Source: Thiobacillus sp. UBA2186 (GTDB lineage: Bacteria > Pseudomonadota > Gammaproteobacteria > Burkholderiales > Thiobacillaceae). From it: a DNA stretch of 45,831 nt. The notes under the pieces were generated by a model. That model ran no database searches, was not told the origin of the DNA, and saw only the letters and a program-made list of their open reading frames with translations. The stretch's first letter is position 1. Every line of letters starts with the position of its first letter. The position numbers and the translations under genes are program-made. The stretch lies in the NCBI GenBank assembly GCA_002327405.1, contig DCVO01000141.1, positions 1 through 45,831 on the forward strand, in the 5' to 3' direction. Shown piece by piece: positions 1 to 9,700 of the stretch.

Positions 1-972
1 GAAAAGCGGCGGCCCCAGGACGGCCGGATTAAAATCGGCCGCAAGGATGAGGGCCGTGAGGCGGAGATCCGCGTCTCCACCGTGCCGGTTGCCTTTGGCG
101 AGAAGGCGGTCCTGCGGATTCTCAATCCGGACGTGATCTTTCAGCAGTTGGACCATCTCGGATTTTCCCGGCGGGACCGGGTGGTCTACAACAGCTTCAT
201 GAGCGCGGCGCACGGCATCGTGCTGGTCACCGGCCCCACCGGCAGCGGCAAGACCACCACGCTATATGGCGCGCTGGCCGAGCTCAACACCCAGGAGTCC
301 AAGCTCATCACGGTGGAAGACCCGGTCGAATACCGCCTGCCCGGCGTCAACCAGGTCCAGGTCAACGAGAAGATCGACCTCAGCTTCGCCCGCGTGCTGC
401 GCTCCGCCCTGCGCCAGGATCCGGACGTGGTACTGGTGGGCGAGATGCGCGACCAGGAAACCGCGCAGATCGGCATGCGCGCGGCCATGACCGGCCACCT
501 GGTGCTGGCCACCCTGCACACCAACGACGTCGTCAGCACCCCCATCCGCCTGTTGGACATGGGCGTGCCGCGTTATCTCGTCGCCACCTCGCTGCAGGTG
601 GTGCTGGCCCAGCGCCTGGTGCGCCTGGTCTGCGAGAGTTGCGCCGAGCCCCAGGAATTGAAACCCACCGAACGCGAATGGCTGAAAGCCGAACTCGGCG
701 ACACCGTCGATTCCCGCCGCTTCGCGCATGGGAGAGGCTGCATGCACTGCAACGGCACCGGCTACCTCGGCCGCACCGGCGTGTATGAAATGCTGGAAAT
801 GACGGAGGCGCTCACCGACGCCGTCAGCCGCCACGATCCCGCCTACTTCGTGAAAGCCGCCCAGGCGCAGATGGGCGGCCGCACCCTGCGCCGCCACGCC
901 GTCGCCCTCGCCGTCGCCGGCAAGACCACCGTAGCCGAAGCGATGCGCGTGAGCAGCCAGTTCGAAGACTAA
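1..972 (+). CDS. mshE: MSHA pilus extension ATPase MshE (GspE/PilB family), 3' part
   Basis: Only the C-terminal 323 residues are present; the frame is open from base 1 and the 5' end lies outside the window. It is a cytoplasmic hexameric ATPase that powers pilin polymerisation. Seen: Walker A GPTGSGKTTT, Asp box VEDPVEYRL, Walker B DPDVVLVGEMRD, His box ATLHTND, and a late zinc knuckle with two CxxC pairs (CESC and CMHC). The missing N-terminal domain is the part that binds c-di-GMP in characterised MshE proteins. It is followed by an inserted GxxExxY element and then mshG, so the two are probably still co-transcribed. The MshE name rests on the surrounding msh genes; from sequence alone GspE or PilB would be equally possible. 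Confidence 0.93.
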   Translation, partial: EKRRPQDGRIKIGRKDEGREAEIRVSTVPVAFGEKAVLRILNPDVIFQQLDHLGFSRRDRVVYNSFMSAAHGIVLVTGPTGSGKTTTLYGALAELNTQESKLITVEDPVEYRLPGVNQVQVNEKIDLSFARVLRSALRQDPDVVLVGEMRDQETAQIGMRAAMTGHLVLATLHTNDVVSTPIRLLDMGVPRYLVATSLQVVLAQRLVRLVCESCAEPQELKPTEREWLKAELGDTVDSRRFAHGRGCMHCNGTGYLGRTGVYEMLEMTEALTDAVSRHDPAYFVKAAQAQMGGRTLRRHAVALAVAGKTTVAEAMRVSSQFED

Positions 973-979
973 AAAAAGC

Positions 980-1391
980 ATGAACCACGGGGAGCACGGG
1001 GGACACGGTGAACTGCGGGATTATGATGAAGCTATAGTCGACGCCGTTCTCTCTGCAGCCACCGCCGTGCATAACCAGTTGGGGCCAGGGCTGCTGGAGT
1101 CCGTATATGAACAAGCCCTGCAGATCGAACTGGCCGAAGCAGGAATACCCGGCCAAAAGGCAAGTAGAGATACCGGCGTTTTACCGCGGGTTCGATTTGG
1201 GCATAGGCTTTCGGGCCGATATCATCGTTGCCGAATGCCTGCTGCTCGAAATCAAGGCCGTGAACGAATTTGATGCCGCGCATCTGGCGCAGATCATGAC
1301 TTACCTGAAGCTGTTGGGGTACAAAAGAGGCTATCTCCTGAATTTCAACAAAAGGCTGATGAAAGAAGGAATAAAGCGTGTCTCGATTTAA
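980..1391 (+). pseudogene. GxxExxY protein (PD-(D/E)XK-like), frameshifted
   Basis: Two overlapping frames together encode one GxxExxY-family protein (PDDEXK_3-like). The first frame (from ATG 980) carries the signature GLLESVY. The second frame, to the TAA at 1391, carries D-x(n)-ExK (FRADIIV ... LLEIKAV), the expected nuclease-like core. The frames join if one base is removed from the A4 run at 1155-1158, so a single-base insertion is the simplest explanation; a sequencing error is possible. The first residues (NHGEHGGHGE) are the translation of a dispersed repeat arm that begins right after the start codon. It sits between mshE and mshG, where no msh gene is expected, so it was inserted. 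A function in moving the repeat element is inference only. Confidence 0.75.
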
Positions 1392-1437
1392 GGTCTTCCC
1401 CGTGTTCCCCCGTGCTCCCCGTGGTTAACCGCTTTTG
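983..1437. repeat. Inverted-repeat element 1, carrying the GxxExxY gene
   Basis: Left arm 983-1003 and right arm 1406-1426 are perfect 21-nt inverted repeats made of 9-nt units (CACGGGGNN). The arms bracket the GxxExxY reading frame. A CTTTTG motif lies just outside the right arm (1431-1436), and similar motifs follow the right arms of the other copies. This is the only copy in the window with a gene inside; the others are 70-160 bp and non-coding. Confidence 0.75.
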
Positions 1438-1452
1438 TTTTAGGATTTTGTA

Positions 1453-2682
1453 ATGCCATTTTTTGCCTACAAAGCCCGCAACAGCCGCGGCGAGCTGATC
1501 CAGGGCGTGCTCGAGAGCGCGGACAGCAGTGCCGTCGCCGACCAGCTGTTCAATACCGGCGTCACGCCGGTCGAAATCAGGGAAACCGGGAAACCGGCCG
1601 CCGGCGGCGCGGGCGGCTGGTGGCAGCGGCTGACCGAGCAGAAGGTGCGCCCGCTCGACGTGCAGCTGTTCAGCCGCCAGATGTACACCCTGCTCAAGGC
1701 CGGCGTGCCGATCATGCGTGGCCTGGCCGGGCTGCAGGAATCCGCCAGCAACTCCAGCTTCGGGCGCGTGCTGCAGGACACGCGCGAATCGCTCGACTCC
1801 GGGCGCGAGCTGTCCGCCAGCCTGCGCCGCCATCCTGGCGTATTCGACCCTTTCTACATCAGCATGGTGCGCGTCGGCGAGACCACGGGCCGCCTCGACG
1901 AAGTGTTCCTGCACCTTTTCGACCACCTCGAGTTCGAACGCGACATGAAAAGCCGCGTGCGCACCGCCATGCGCTATCCGCTGTTCGTCGTCATCGCCAT
2001 GGTCGCGGCCATCGCGGTGATCAACCTGTTCGTGATTCCCGCCTTCGCCAAGGTCTACGCCGGCTTCAACGTCGAGCTGCCGCTGGTCACGAGGATGCTC
2101 ATCGGCGCCTCCGGCTTCACCCTGCATTACTGGCCGCTCATGCTGGCCATCGTCGCCGGACTCATACTCGCATTCCGCATGTACATCGCCACGCCCGGCG
2201 GCGCCTATCGCTGGGACAAGACCAGGCTGCGCATTCCCATCATGGGAAAAATCCTGCTGAAAAGCGCGCTGGCGCGTTTCTCCCGCAGCTTCGCACTGGC
2301 CGGCCGCAGCGGCGTGCCGGTGCTGCAAAGCCTCAACGTGGTGTCGCAGACCGTGGACAACAAATACATCGAAAGCCGAATCGAGCAGATGCGCGACGGC
2401 GTGGAGCGCGGCGAAAGCATCCTGCGCACCGCCATGACCACCGGCGTGTTCACCCCCGTGGTGCTGCAGATGATCGCGGTCGGCGAGGAAACCGGCGAAC
2501 TCGACAGCCTCATGGGCGAAGTCGCCGACATGTACGAACGCGAGGTCGACTACGAACTGAAAACCCTCTCCGCCCAGATCGAACCCATACTCATCCTGAT
2601 GCTGGGCGTGCTGGTGCTGATACTGGCGCTGGGCGTGTTCCTGCCGATCTGGGATCTGGGCAGCGTCGTTCTGAAGAAGTGA
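1453..2682 (+). CDS. mshG: MSHA inner-membrane platform protein MshG (GspF/PilC family)
   Basis: 409 residues, the usual length for the family. The start MPFFAYKARNSRGE is the typical T2SSF N-terminus, and two GspF repeats are visible. The first spans roughly residues 70-190 (FSRQMYTLLKAGVPI) and the second roughly 270-395 (FSRSFALAGRSGVPVLQSL). Hydrophobic segments lie around 170-195, 225-240 and 380-400. It is the polytopic platform against which the MshE ATPase works. It is separated from mshE by the GxxExxY element and from mshF by a 140-bp repeat element, so the operon has been stretched by insertions. Confidence 0.93.
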   Translation: MPFFAYKARNSRGELIQGVLESADSSAVADQLFNTGVTPVEIRETGKPAAGGAGGWWQRLTEQKVRPLDVQLFSRQMYTLLKAGVPIMRGLAGLQESASNSSFGRVLQDTRESLDSGRELSASLRRHPGVFDPFYISMVRVGETTGRLDEVFLHLFDHLEFERDMKSRVRTAMRYPLFVVIAMVAAIAVINLFVIPAFAKVYAGFNVELPLVTRMLIGASGFTLHYWPLMLAIVAGLILAFRMYIATPGGAYRWDKTRLRIPIMGKILLKSALARFSRSFALAGRSGVPVLQSLNVVSQTVDNKYIESRIEQMRDGVERGESILRTAMTTGVFTPVVLQMIAVGEETGELDSLMGEVADMYEREVDYELKTLSAQIEPILILMLGVLVLILALGVFLPIWDLGSVVLKK

Positions 2683-2700
2683 GCGCGAAGGCAAAACTTG

Positions 2701-2840
2701 ACCACGGGGAGCACGGGGAAGACAAAATGCGGAGGCAAGTTTCCACTTCCCGGCTTCCCCAGGCCCTTCCAAGCCTCGTTTCGCACTTTATTAACCATTG
2801 TCGTGGTTTTCCCCGTGCGCCCCGTCTCCCCCGTGGTTAA
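2701..2840. repeat. Inverted-repeat element 2 (CACGGGGNN type)
   Basis: Fills the gap between mshG and mshF. Left arm 2701-2723 has two 9-nt CACGGGGNN units; right arm 2806-2840 has three complementary CCCCGTNNN units. The 80-bp core shows no coding sequence and is unlike the cores of the other copies. It could fold into a long RNA hairpin in the msh transcript. Confidence 0.75.
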
Positions 2841-2856
2841 ACGCTTCTGACTTTCC

Positions 2857-3375
2857 ATGGCCGCACTAAAAAAACAAACCGGCGGCACCCTGCTGGAACT
2901 GGCGGTGGCGGGGATCGTCATCGGCATCATCGCGACGGTTTTCCTGGGCTACATGCTGCGCTACCAGGAGGTCGCCGAAAAAACCGTCATGGAAACCACG
3001 GTCATCAACATGCGCACCGGATTGAAGTGGCGCATCGCCGAACTGATGGTGCAGGACAAAATGCGCGACCTCGCCGTGGTGGCGCAGGAAAACCCCATCA
3101 ACTGGCTGGCGGCGGCGCCGTCGAATTACCTCGGCGAGTTCGACAACCCGGCGCCCGAAAGCCTTCAGCCCGGAAGCTGGTATTACGACAACGGCCGCCG
3201 CCAGCTCGTCTACCTGCCCGACCGTTCGTACCACCTCAAGCCCGGTCCGGACGGCGAGAAAATCATCCGTTTCCGTGTCACCGCAAAGACACACCCGGGC
3301 GAGAATGGCGCCCCGGCGCGGGTGGAAGGCGTGACTTTATCCCTGGTAATCCCGTATGATTGGCCGGTATTCTGA
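2857..3375 (+). CDS. mshF: MshF-like prepilin-type protein
   Basis: 172 residues. Near the N-terminus a prepilin-like motif (QTG, then GTLLEL with Glu at +5) leads into one hydrophobic helix (AVAGIVIGIIATVFLGYM), then a soluble periplasmic domain. Position directly after mshG matches mshF of other MSHA clusters. MshF is a poorly studied accessory protein of pilus assembly. No strong Shine-Dalgarno is seen before ATG 2857, and the upstream element may have replaced the original leader. The mshF name rests mostly on position. Confidence 0.7.
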   Translation: MAALKKQTGGTLLELAVAGIVIGIIATVFLGYMLRYQEVAEKTVMETTVINMRTGLKWRIAELMVQDKMRDLAVVAQENPINWLAAAPSNYLGEFDNPAPESLQPGSWYYDNGRRQLVYLPDRSYHLKPGPDGEKIIRFRVTAKTHPGENGAPARVEGVTLSLVIPYDWPVF

Positions 3376-3424
3376 GGCATCGGCCCGCCGGCTACTGCCC
3401 GGACCGGAATGCGGAGAAATGATA

Positions 3425-3895
3425 ATGAACAGACAACAAGCCGGCTTCACCCTGATCGAGCTGATCCTGGTCATCGCCATCATCGGCATCCTGGCGGCCA
3501 CGGCCCTGCCGCGCTACGTCAACATGCAGTCGCAGGCCCGCGCCGCCAAGGCCCAGGCCATCTACGGTTCCGTCAAGTCGGCCGCCGCGCTGGCGCGCGC
3601 CAACTGCATGGTCGACCTCGCCGGCCTCACCAGCCCCGCCACCTGCACGGCGACCGGCGGCACCACCAACATGGACGGCGTGGCCGTGGAGATGGTCAAC
3701 CAGTATCCGGCCGCCACCCTTGGCGGCATCATCACCGCCGCCCAGCTTAATGCCGGCGCCGATGGCGTGACCATCACCGTAGGCAACCCCACTGTGATCG
3801 GCATCAACGGCGGCACCAGCTGCAGCGTTTCGTATGCCGCCGCGACCGCCGGCCCGTCGGCCCCGGTCATCACCCTGGACATCAGCGCCTGCTAG
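3425..3895 (+). CDS. mshB: MSHA type IV pilin, probably minor pilin MshB
   Basis: 156 residues from ATG 3425, chosen over an earlier in-frame ATG (3356) because GGAG at 3413-3416 has proper spacing and the leader is then a normal prepilin peptide. Prepilin site: QQAG, then FTLIELILVIAIIGILAATALPRY, with Glu5 present. The C-terminal half has a Cys pair (SC ... SAC at the very end) typical of a pilin disulfide loop. The order G-F-B-A makes this MshB and the next gene MshA, but the two share their N-terminal region and the labels could be swapped. Confidence 0.8.
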   Translation: MNRQQAGFTLIELILVIAIIGILAATALPRYVNMQSQARAAKAQAIYGSVKSAAALARANCMVDLAGLTSPATCTATGGTTNMDGVAVEMVNQYPAATLGGIITAAQLNAGADGVTITVGNPTVIGINGGTSCSVSYAAATAGPSAPVITLDISAC

Positions 3896-4031
3896 CTAGT
3901 CGGAAAAGACCAAAAAAAGACCCGAATCCCCCCTAAAGAAACAGTGTCTTGCGACGATAAAATGACCTGAGGCCATGGGCGCCACTGCCTTAAGCCGAAT
4001 AAACACGAATTTTTTTACCCTGGAGAAAACA

Positions 4032-4409
4032 ATGCGGAGCACACAAAAAGGTTTCACCCTGATCGAACTGGTTGTGGTGATTGTCATTCTTGGCATTCTG
4101 GCGGCGACTGCGATCCCGAAATTCGTTGATCTGAGCGCCGAAGCTGAAGCGGCTGCCCTGCAAGGGGTAGTCGGCGCAATCAACTCGGCAAGCGCAGTTA
4201 ATTACGGCGCACGCAGTGCAGCTCCGACAAAAGGAGCTGCAACCCAAGGCATTACCTGCAAAGCTGCTGCTACCGCAATACTGCAAGGCGGCGTTCCCTC
4301 TGGTTATACGCTAGACGATACGACCAACCTAGTCGCTGGTGATAATACTTGTCTTGTTACCCAGACAGGTGGCGGCTCGGCCAACGCAACCATCATCGGT
4401 ATTCTCTGA
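4032..4409 (+). CDS. mshA: MSHA major pilin MshA (probable)
   Basis: 125 residues from ATG 4032, with GGAG at 4022-4025. Prepilin site: STQKG, then FTLIELVVVIVILGILAATAIPKF. Two cysteines (GITCKAA and DNTCLVT) probably form the C-terminal disulfide. Base composition is clearly lower in GC than in flanking genes. A 136-bp gap precedes it and a strong hairpin follows it, so it may be expressed as a separate, more abundant message, as expected for a major pilin. That is inference. Confidence 0.8.
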   Translation: MRSTQKGFTLIELVVVIVILGILAATAIPKFVDLSAEAEAAALQGVVGAINSASAVNYGARSAAPTKGAATQGITCKAAATAILQGGVPSGYTLDDTTNLVAGDNTCLVTQTGGGSANATIIGIL

Positions 4410-4513
4410 TTTGAACCCTACCAAGGAACAGATCAGACAACGCCAGGACACAATCGCGTAAGTATTGCGTCCCAAGCAGCACATCAAGAAATACCATCGG
4501 GTATATCTTAATG

Positions 4514-4548
4514 AACAACACGGGGCGCAATCGCGCCCCGTGTTGTTT
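4514..4548 (+). terminator. Perfect 15-bp hairpin between mshA and mshC
   Basis: Arms 4514-4528 and 4533-4547 are perfectly complementary (AACAACACGGGGCGC and its reverse complement) around a 4-nt loop. Only three Ts follow, so it may act as a partial terminator or an mRNA 3'-end stabiliser rather than a full stop. It would let mshA transcripts outnumber those of mshC onward. The 104 bp before it hold no gene. Confidence 0.65.
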
Positions 4549-4565
4549 CGCTGACGGGCAGGCCA

Positions 4566-5018
4566 ATGGCGACCAGACTGATGAAAGCATCCGGCTTCAC
4601 GCTGCTCGAACTGATCGTGATCATCGCGATCGTCGGCATCCTGGCAGTGGTGGCCCTGCCCCGCCTGCAGGATGAAGGCTTCAAGCAGCGCGCCTTCCAC
4701 GACCAGACCCTGGCCGCCCTGCGCTACGCCCAGAAGGCCGCCGTGGCCCAGCGCCGCACCGTGTGCGTGACGGCCAATGCCAGCAGCATCGCGCTGACCA
4801 TCGCATCGGCCGCGGGCTCCGCCGTCTGCGACACCAATCTTGCCGGCCCCGGCGGCGGCAGCCCGTTTACCGTGAGCGCGCCTTCGGGCGTGAATTATTC
4901 GGCTTTTGCCAGCTTTACTTTCGGTTCACTGGGGCAGCCCAGCGCCGCCCAGAATTTTCAGGTCAGCGGGATGCCGACCAGCATCACCGTGGAAGCGGAG
5001 ACCGGCTATGTCCATTAA
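4566..5018 (+). CDS. mshC: MSHA minor pilin MshC (FimT/GspH-like)
   Basis: 150 residues. Prepilin site KASG, then FTLLELIVIIAIVGILAVVALPRL, with Glu5. The FimT/GspH-like body continues with a region typical of minor pilins that prime assembly (LRYAQKAAVAQRRTVCV). It overlaps mshD by 11 nt, indicating translational coupling. Its place after mshA and before mshD fits mshC. Confidence 0.82.
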   Translation: MATRLMKASGFTLLELIVIIAIVGILAVVALPRLQDEGFKQRAFHDQTLAALRYAQKAAVAQRRTVCVTANASSIALTIASAAGSAVCDTNLAGPGGGSPFTVSAPSGVNYSAFASFTFGSLGQPSAAQNFQVSGMPTSITVEAETGYVH

Positions 5019-5466
5019 GCGCCAGGCCGGCATCACCCTGGTCGAGCTGATCCTCTACATCGTCATCGTCAGCATCGGCATCGCCGGCATCCTGTCGGTG
5101 ATGAACATTACCAGCCAGCACAGCGCCGATCCCATGGTGCGCAAGCAGGCGCTCGCCGTCGCCGAATCGCTGCTGGAGGAAATCGCGCTCAAGGACTTCT
5201 CCGACCCCGACGGCTCGGAAGCCGGCGAAACCCGTCCCACCTTCGACGACGTGGACGATTACGATGGATACAACTCGAACGGCATCAAGGACATCAACGA
5301 AGTCGCGATCGGCGCGCTAGCCGACTACCAGGTCAACGTCACCGTGGCGGGCGCCGCCCTGGGCGGCATCGCGGCCGGCGAGGCGCTGCTCGTCACGGTC
5401 ATCGTCAGCGGCCCGGGTAACGAATCCATCACGCTCAACGGTTACCGCACCAACTATGCGCCATAA
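5008..5466 (+). CDS. mshD: MSHA minor pilin MshD
   Basis: 152 residues from ATG 5008; a longer in-frame extension upstream is only mshC read in another frame. Prepilin site KRQAG, then ITLVELILYIVIVSIGIAGIL, followed by ALAVAESLLEEI, which is common in GspI/PilV-type pilins. An acidic stretch (DVDDYDGYNSNGIKDINE) might bind Ca2+, as in some minor pseudopilins. Overlaps mshC by 11 nt and mshO by 11 nt. Confidence 0.82.
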   Translation: MSIKRQAGITLVELILYIVIVSIGIAGILSVMNITSQHSADPMVRKQALAVAESLLEEIALKDFSDPDGSEAGETRPTFDDVDDYDGYNSNGIKDINEVAIGALADYQVNVTVAGAALGGIAAGEALLVTVIVSGPGNESITLNGYRTNYAP

Positions 5467-6289
5467 GTCCGACGGCCTCTCTACGATGATGCATCCGTCC
5501 GGCTTCACCCTGGTCGAGCTGATCGTGGTGATCGCCATCACCGCCATCATCGCGGCAATAGTGGCGGTGTTCATCCGCGCACCGGTGGAAGGCTATTTCG
5601 ATGCGGCGCGGCGAGCGGAACTCACCGACACCGCCGACTCTGCCCTGCGCCGCATGGCGCGCGACCTGCGCCTCGCCCTGCCCAACAGCGTGCGGGTGAG
5701 CGGCAGCGCGGTCGAATTCCTGCAAACCCGCACCGGCGGGCGCTACCGGGCGGAAGGCGACGGCGGCGCGACGCCGGCGGACGAGCTGGATTTCACCGCC
5801 GCGGATTCAAGTTTCGACGTGCTCGGCGCGCTGAGCAGCACCCCCGTGGCCGGCGACCTGGTGGTGGTATACAACCTCGGCATCAGCGGCGCGGATGCCT
5901 ATGTCGACGACAATACCGCCCAGGTCACCGGCTTTGCCGGCAATACCGTTTCCACCGCCGCCAAGCAGTTTCCCTTCGAATCGCCCGCCAACCGTTTCCA
6001 GGTGGTGAGCGGGCCGGTGAGCCATGTCTGCGCCGGCGCGGGCATCGCAAACGGCGCCGGCACCGGCACTCTGCGGCGCTATTGGGGTTACAACAAAACC
6101 GCCGCGCAGAACGTCCCGCCAGCCGGCGGCAACAATGCGCTTCTCATGGACCATGTCAGCGCCTGCAGCTTCGTCTACACCCAGGGCGCCACAGCGCGCA
6201 GCGGCCTGGTGACGATGCAATTGCAGATAACCGAAGGGAATGAATCGGTGTCGCTCTATCATGAGGTGCATGTCCCCAATGTACCCTGA
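5456..6289 (+). CDS. mshO: MSHA biogenesis protein MshO (GspJ/PulJ-like)
   Basis: 277 residues from ATG 5456, overlapping mshD by 11 nt; an in-frame ATG at 5486 is an equally good start because neither has a clear ribosome site. Prepilin site HPSG, then FTLVELIVVIAITAIIAAIVAVFI. ADSALRRMARDLRLALPNSVRV is the usual GspJ-like continuation. It is predicted to be a minor pilin at the pilus tip or base. Confidence 0.82.
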   Translation: MRHKSDGLSTMMHPSGFTLVELIVVIAITAIIAAIVAVFIRAPVEGYFDAARRAELTDTADSALRRMARDLRLALPNSVRVSGSAVEFLQTRTGGRYRAEGDGGATPADELDFTAADSSFDVLGALSSTPVAGDLVVVYNLGISGADAYVDDNTAQVTGFAGNTVSTAAKQFPFESPANRFQVVSGPVSHVCAGAGIANGAGTGTLRRYWGYNKTAAQNVPPAGGNNALLMDHVSACSFVYTQGATARSGLVTMQLQITEGNESVSLYHEVHVPNVP

Positions 6290-6686
6290 CAGAACGTCCC
6301 GCCCCTCTGCCCGCCAGCGCGGCTTCGCCCTGGCGACGGCGATATTTCTGCTGGTGGTGCTGGCCGCCCTGGGCGCAGCCATGCTGACCTTCTCCTCCGC
6401 CCAGCACGTCGGTTCCGCCATGGACGTGCAGGGCGCGCGCGCCTACCAGGCCGCCCGCGCGGGCATCGAGTGGGGCGCCTACCAGGCGCTGCGCAACAGC
6501 AGTTGCGCGGGCTCCACGACTGTTGCGCTGGCGGGCGAACTGGCGGGCTTCACGCTGGTGGTGGAATGCAGCGCCACGCCCAGCGGTACGCTCACCGCTT
6601 ACGAAATCAAATCGACAGCCAGCATCGGTACCATCGGCAGCATCAACAGGGTAGAGCGCCGGTTGCAGGCGACCATCAGCCTATGA
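6270..6686 (+). CDS. mshP: MSHA biogenesis protein MshP (PilX-like N-terminus)
   Basis: About 138 residues. In-frame ATGs at 6240, 6261, 6270 and 6279 are all possible starts; 6270 is a compromise. After a basic stretch (ARQRG) comes FALATAIFLLVVLAALGAAMLTF, a PilX/GspK-type membrane helix without the usual Glu5, and then YQAARAGIEWGAYQAL, the motif shared by PilX and MshP proteins. The C-terminal domain has two cysteines. Translationally coupled to mshO upstream. Confidence 0.78.
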   Translation: MSPMYPDRTSRPSARQRGFALATAIFLLVVLAALGAAMLTFSSAQHVGSAMDVQGARAYQAARAGIEWGAYQALRNSSCAGSTTVALAGELAGFTLVVECSATPSGTLTAYEIKSTASIGTIGSINRVERRLQATISL

Positions 6687-6769
6687 CCTGCGCCGAAAAC
6701 CGACATGCCGGCTTGAAAATGGGCAGAAATGGCCGTCAATTGCAGCATGGTCACACGACCGGATTCGCC

Positions 6770-9700
6770 ATGAACCCCGAAAAACGCCTGCCGACACTTT
6801 TGTCCTCGCGCGCGAACGTGCTCCGCGGGCTATGGCGCCGGTTCGCGCTGCTGGGCGCTTTCGCGCTCGCCCTGCTGGGCGCGGGCGGAACCGCGCATGC
6901 CGCCTGTTCCGCCAATTTCGAGGATGGCTACCTCAACGAATACTTTTTCGGCACCACCACAAACTTCCTGGAAGTATTCGTTCCCAACAATACCCAGATC
7001 ACCTCCACCGACTGGTCCACCTGGTATGTCAGGGTCTATACCAGCGCGGGCTCGTACACCACCTACCCGATGAGCGGCGCGACAGCCTGTGATTTTGGCA
7101 GCAAGACCTACCTGACCTATGACGCGCCGGCCGGGCTGCCCGGCACCGGCGGCGCGGTCAATGCTGTACTCTATGATGGCAGCGGCAACGAGATCGACTA
7201 CCTCAAGTTCGACAACTCGTCCCCCGTGCCGGTTCATACTGCCGCGCAATGCACTTATGGCGCTGGCCACGACAACGATCTCGTCGTCAGCAAATACGGC
7301 AACAAGGACGTGGCGCGCTTCCCGGACGGCACAGGCGACTGGAGCCTTTCCAGCGAGACCGGCGCGAACACCTCCTATACCAAGTGCACGTCCAACGACC
7401 CCAGCATCGCCAAGGTCGTCAGCGCATCGTCGATCGCCGTCGCCGCTTCCGCCTCGTTCACCATTACCGTGGCCAACCCGGGCAAACAATCGATCAGCAG
7501 CGTGGCGGTGACGGATCTATTGCCGGCGGGTCTTGTGTACGAGTCGCATACCGCCAGCGTCGGCACCTACGACTCCGGCACCGGCATCTGGACCATCGGC
7601 ACGATGGCAAAAGACGCCAGTGCGACGCTTACGATCTATTTCCATGGCAGCGCCGTCGGTGAATACACCAATACCGCGACACTGAGTTTTACAGACATCA
7701 CTTACACGGCATCGGACTCCGCCATCGCCAACATCGTGCCGGCGGTCGACCACATCCGCATCGAGCACAGCGGCAGCGGCGTGACCTGCTCGCCCTCCTC
7801 GATCACGATCAAGGCCTGCTCGGACGCCGCCTGTACTTCACTTTACACCGGCGGCGTCACCGGCAACCTCACCTGGGCCGGCGCGCCAGGCGGCAGCGTG
7901 GCGTTCGCGACCGGCGGCACGGGACAGACGACCGTCTACCTCAGCGTGCTCACGCCGCAAACCGTCACGCTCGGCACCAATTCGGTGTCGCCCGCGCCCT
8001 CGGGCACCAGCCCGCAGTGCTATGTCGGCGCTTCCGCGAACTGCAGCCATACCTTCGCCGACACCGGCTTCATTTTCTCCCCCATCCCCACGCAAACCGC
8101 GGGAGTGGCTTCGGGCAGCCTCACCCTCCAGGCGGTGAGAAAAGCGGGCAATTCGCCCACCTGCACAGGGGTGTTCAACGGCAACAGAACGATCGACTTG
8201 GCCTCGCAGTGCATCGATCCGACCACCTGCGCCGGCCAGCAGGTGACGATCAACGCCACCGCCATTTCCAACAATCCGGCTTCAGGCATTTCCAGCTACA
8301 CGCCGGTGACGCTGAACTTCATCGCCAATTCGACCGCCACCTACACGCTCGGCTATCCGGACGTGGGGGCGATGAACCTGACCGCGCGCTACGACCTGGG
8401 CGGGGGCAACTACATCACGGGAACCAGCAACACCTTCGTGGTCAAGCCTTACGGCTTCGCGGTATCGGGCATCCAGCGCACTGCGGACAGCTTTGCCAAC
8501 CCTGCCGCATCCGACGCGACCGGCACCGCATTCATCAAGGCGGGCGCGAGCTTCACCGCCAGCGTGACGGCGCTTGCGTACAACGCCCTGGGCAATACGG
8601 TTGCACCCAATTACGGACGCGAAACCGTGCCTGAAGGCGTGCTGCTGACGCCAACGCTGGCGGCCGGACTCGGCCTCGCCAACAACCCCGCGCTGACCAA
8701 CGGCACCATCGCCGGTACTGAATTCGGCAGCGGCGGGATGGTTGGCACCGACGCCAACGGTATCGCGACCGTAACCAATCTTGCCTGGAACGAAGTCGGC
8801 ATCATCACGCTCACGCCCTCGGTGGCCGACGCGGACTATCTCGGCGCGGGCGACACGACGGGCACGGCCTCCGTCAATGTCGGTCGCTTCTATCCCGACC
8901 ACTTCGCGCTTTCCGCCGGCTCCATCGCCAACCGCACCGACATTTCTCCCGCCTGCGCGCCCGCTTCCGCCTTCACCTACATGGACGAACCCTTCCAGGC
9001 CAACTTCACGCTGACAGCGAAAGGGCCGGCGCCGGGCAATGTCACCTTGCAGAACTACGTGAGCAGCGGCGTAGCCGCCAACAACTTCGCCAAGCTGGCG
9101 ACAGGCGCGCCGGCGCCGGCAGGATTCGGCCTGGCCTTCCTGGACGGGACCACGGACCTCGGCACGCGCATGGACAGCAGCCTCGGCATCAGCGGCACCT
9201 GGTCGGCCGGCGTGCTGTCGGCAACCGCCACCCTGGGCTTTACCCGCGGCACTGCGCCCGACGGCCCCTACAGCGCGCTGAAAGTGGGCATTGCTCCCGT
9301 GGACTCTGACGGCGTGGCACTGAGCGTTTTCGACATGGACGTGACGGCGCCGGCGGGCAATGAGCACGCGCAAGTCGGCGAAACGCAAATCCGCTTCGGC
9401 CGCCTGCGCCTCAACAACGCTCACGGTTCGGAACTCCTGGACCTGCCGATTCCGATTTCCGTCCAGTACTGGAACGGCACCCAGTTTGCCACCAATACCG
9501 AAGACAGCTGCACCAGCCTGGCCAGTTCCAGCATCGGCCTCGGCAATTACACCGGCAACCTGGCAAGCGGAGAAACCGGCATCAGTCCGGCAACGATCAG
9601 CTTCGCTTCGGGAATCGGCACCATGAGACTGACCGCGCCCGGCAACAACAACAGCGGCAGCGTGGACGTGTGCGTCGACCTAGGGCCCGACCCGGTCGGC

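Noticed and set aside
1345..2772. 475-aa minus-strand open frame opposite mshG
   Set aside because: Shadow of a GC-rich gene with unusual His/Gln content; mshG on the other strand is well supported.
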